Assembly: GCA_028683995.1 (NCBI GenBank)
Contig: JAQUGU010000108.1
Coordinates: forward strand, 1-5,947
Reading direction: 5' to 3'
DNA: 5,947 nt
Origin: Syntrophomonadaceae bacterium
Lineage (GTDB): Bacteria; Bacillota; Syntrophomonadia; Syntrophomonadales; Syntrophomonadaceae
The position numbers and the translations under genes are program-made. Below the pieces are notes generated by a model. That model was given only the letters and a program-made list of their open reading frames with translations, was not told where the DNA came from and searched no databases. Positions 5,412 to 5,947 of the stretch are shown here, one piece after another (position 1 is the stretch's first letter; the number at the start of each line of letters is the position of its first letter).

Positions 5412-5873
5412 ATGAAGCTTAATACCCCTTTGCTGGGAGAACTGGAATATCAAAAAGAAGATATCGTCACTTTCGCCGCCGGCCTGCCCGGTCTAGAAGG
5501 CGATAGAGAGTTTCTAATACTGGCTATGGAAGAGGGCAGCCCCCTCTACTACCTGCAGTCTCTGAACAATATCTCGGTCTGCCTTATACTGGCGCAGCCC
5601 TTCGTCTTCTTTCCGAACTACAGTATAGAAGTCGGGGAAGAGGAGCTTAAGAGTTTGGATTGCGAAACTGGGCGGGAGGATTTGGCTGTATATGTAGTCC
5701 TGACCATTCCCGAGGATTTCAAGCAGAGCACCGCCAACCTGCTGGCCCCGATAATTGTCAACAGCAAAAATAAAAAAGCCCTGCAGTTTATTACTCAAAA
5801 TTCCGATTATAATACCAGGCACAATATTTTTCCTCCAGAGCAGTGCAAGGCCGCTGCCGTTCAGGAGGGTTAA
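5412..5873 (+). CDS. fliW: Flagellar assembly factor FliW (CsrA antagonist)
   Basis: FliW is a small cytoplasmic protein that binds either flagellin or CsrA. When flagellin is exported, freed FliW binds CsrA allosterically and lifts its repression of flagellin translation (known from Bacillus subtilis). The protein is 153 aa, the usual length. Family landmarks are visible in order: FAAGLPGLEGDREFLIL (21-37), YYLQSLNN (46-53), AQPFVFFPNYSIEV (61-74), YVVLTIPEDF (94-103), ANLLAPIIVN (108-117), ALQFITQNSDYNTRHNIF (123-140). The start is supported by AAAGGAG seven bases upstream. The stop is two bases before the csrA ATG, and the csrA ribosome binding site lies within the last fliW codons, so the two are very likely translationally coupled. 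Nothing looks truncated or odd. Confidence 0.96.
   Translation: MKLNTPLLGELEYQKEDIVTFAAGLPGLEGDREFLILAMEEGSPLYYLQSLNNISVCLILAQPFVFFPNYSIEVGEEELKSLDCETGREDLAVYVVLTIPEDFKQSTANLLAPIIVNSKNKKALQFITQNSDYNTRHNIFPPEQCKAAAVQEG
5863..5868 (+). promoter_or_regulatory. Ribosome binding site of csrA, inside the end of fliW
   Basis: AGGAGG lies seven bases before the csrA ATG at 5876 and overlaps the last codons of fliW. It contains a GGA core as CsrA targets do, so autoregulation is possible, but the flanking bases do not fit the full CANGGANG consensus. Confidence 0.75.
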
Positions 5874-5875
5874 AT

Positions 5876-5947
5876 ATGCTGGTACTGAGCCGTAAAAAGG
5901 GAGAGACCATAGTCATAGGAGATAACATAGAAATCAGCATTATAGAT
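5876..5947 (+). CDS. csrA: Carbon storage/translational regulator CsrA, 3'-truncated by window edge
   Basis: CsrA is a small dimeric RNA-binding protein that blocks translation by covering GGA motifs at ribosome binding sites; in flagellated Firmicutes its main target is flagellin mRNA and its antagonist is FliW. Only the first 24 residues are in the window, starting MLVLSRKKGETIVIGDNIEI, which is the typical CsrA N terminus: beta-1 MLVLSRK with the RNA-contacting region around L4 and R6, then GETIVIGDNI. It starts two bases after the fliW stop, an operonic arrangement conserved in B. subtilis. The remaining ~50 residues and any flagellin gene lie beyond the window. Confidence 0.95.
   Translation, partial: MLVLSRKKGETIVIGDNIEISIID

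Noticed and set aside
5514..5822. 102-codon ORF on the - strand within fliW
   Set aside because: Antisense shadow of a firmly identified gene, with no recognisable protein family.

Overview
The window is a stretch of a flagellar late operon, all genes on the + strand: the 3' part of flgK, complete flgL, a yviE-like DUF6470 gene, fliW, and the first 24 codons of csrA. This is the order known from Bacillus subtilis (flgK-flgL-yviE-fliW-csrA) and shared by many Firmicutes. Moderate G+C (mid-40s % by eye), strong Gram-positive ribosome binding sites, the yviE/fliW/csrA module and the style of dispersed repeats all suggest an anaerobic Clostridia-type bacterium. A Syntrophomonas-like organism is my best guess from memory, not something the sequence proves.

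Layout. 1-1562: FlgK, truncated at its 5' end by the window edge. 1567-1770: a 204-bp non-coding element with inverted ends. 1794-4352: FlgL, 852 aa, far larger than usual. 4362-4573: a second copy of the non-coding element in opposite orientation. 4615-5178: the YviE-like protein. 5187-5389: a different ~200-bp composite repeat. 5412-5873: FliW. 5876-5947 and beyond: CsrA, two bases after the fliW stop.

How the genes work together. FlgK and FlgL are the two hook-filament junction proteins. FliW and CsrA are the post-transcriptional switch that ties flagellin synthesis to its export; FliW binds CsrA and relieves repression of flagellin mRNA. YviE-type proteins sit between the two groups and have no established role that I know of.

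Two things stand out. First, FlgK and FlgL both carry very large insertions of several hundred residues between their conserved helical ends. The two insertions share recognisable sequence blocks in the same order (GDK-hxL, HxFxF, FFT, SYDG, then a short strand), and the FlgL insertion contains at least two degenerate copies of a larger unit. This looks like an expanded, repeated, surface-exposed domain family spread across adjacent junction proteins. Second, three of the four intergenic gaps are filled by ~200-bp repeat elements with inverted ends and no ORF, whereas fliW-csrA remains tight. No CRISPR array, tRNA, rRNA, transposase or defence gene is visible.
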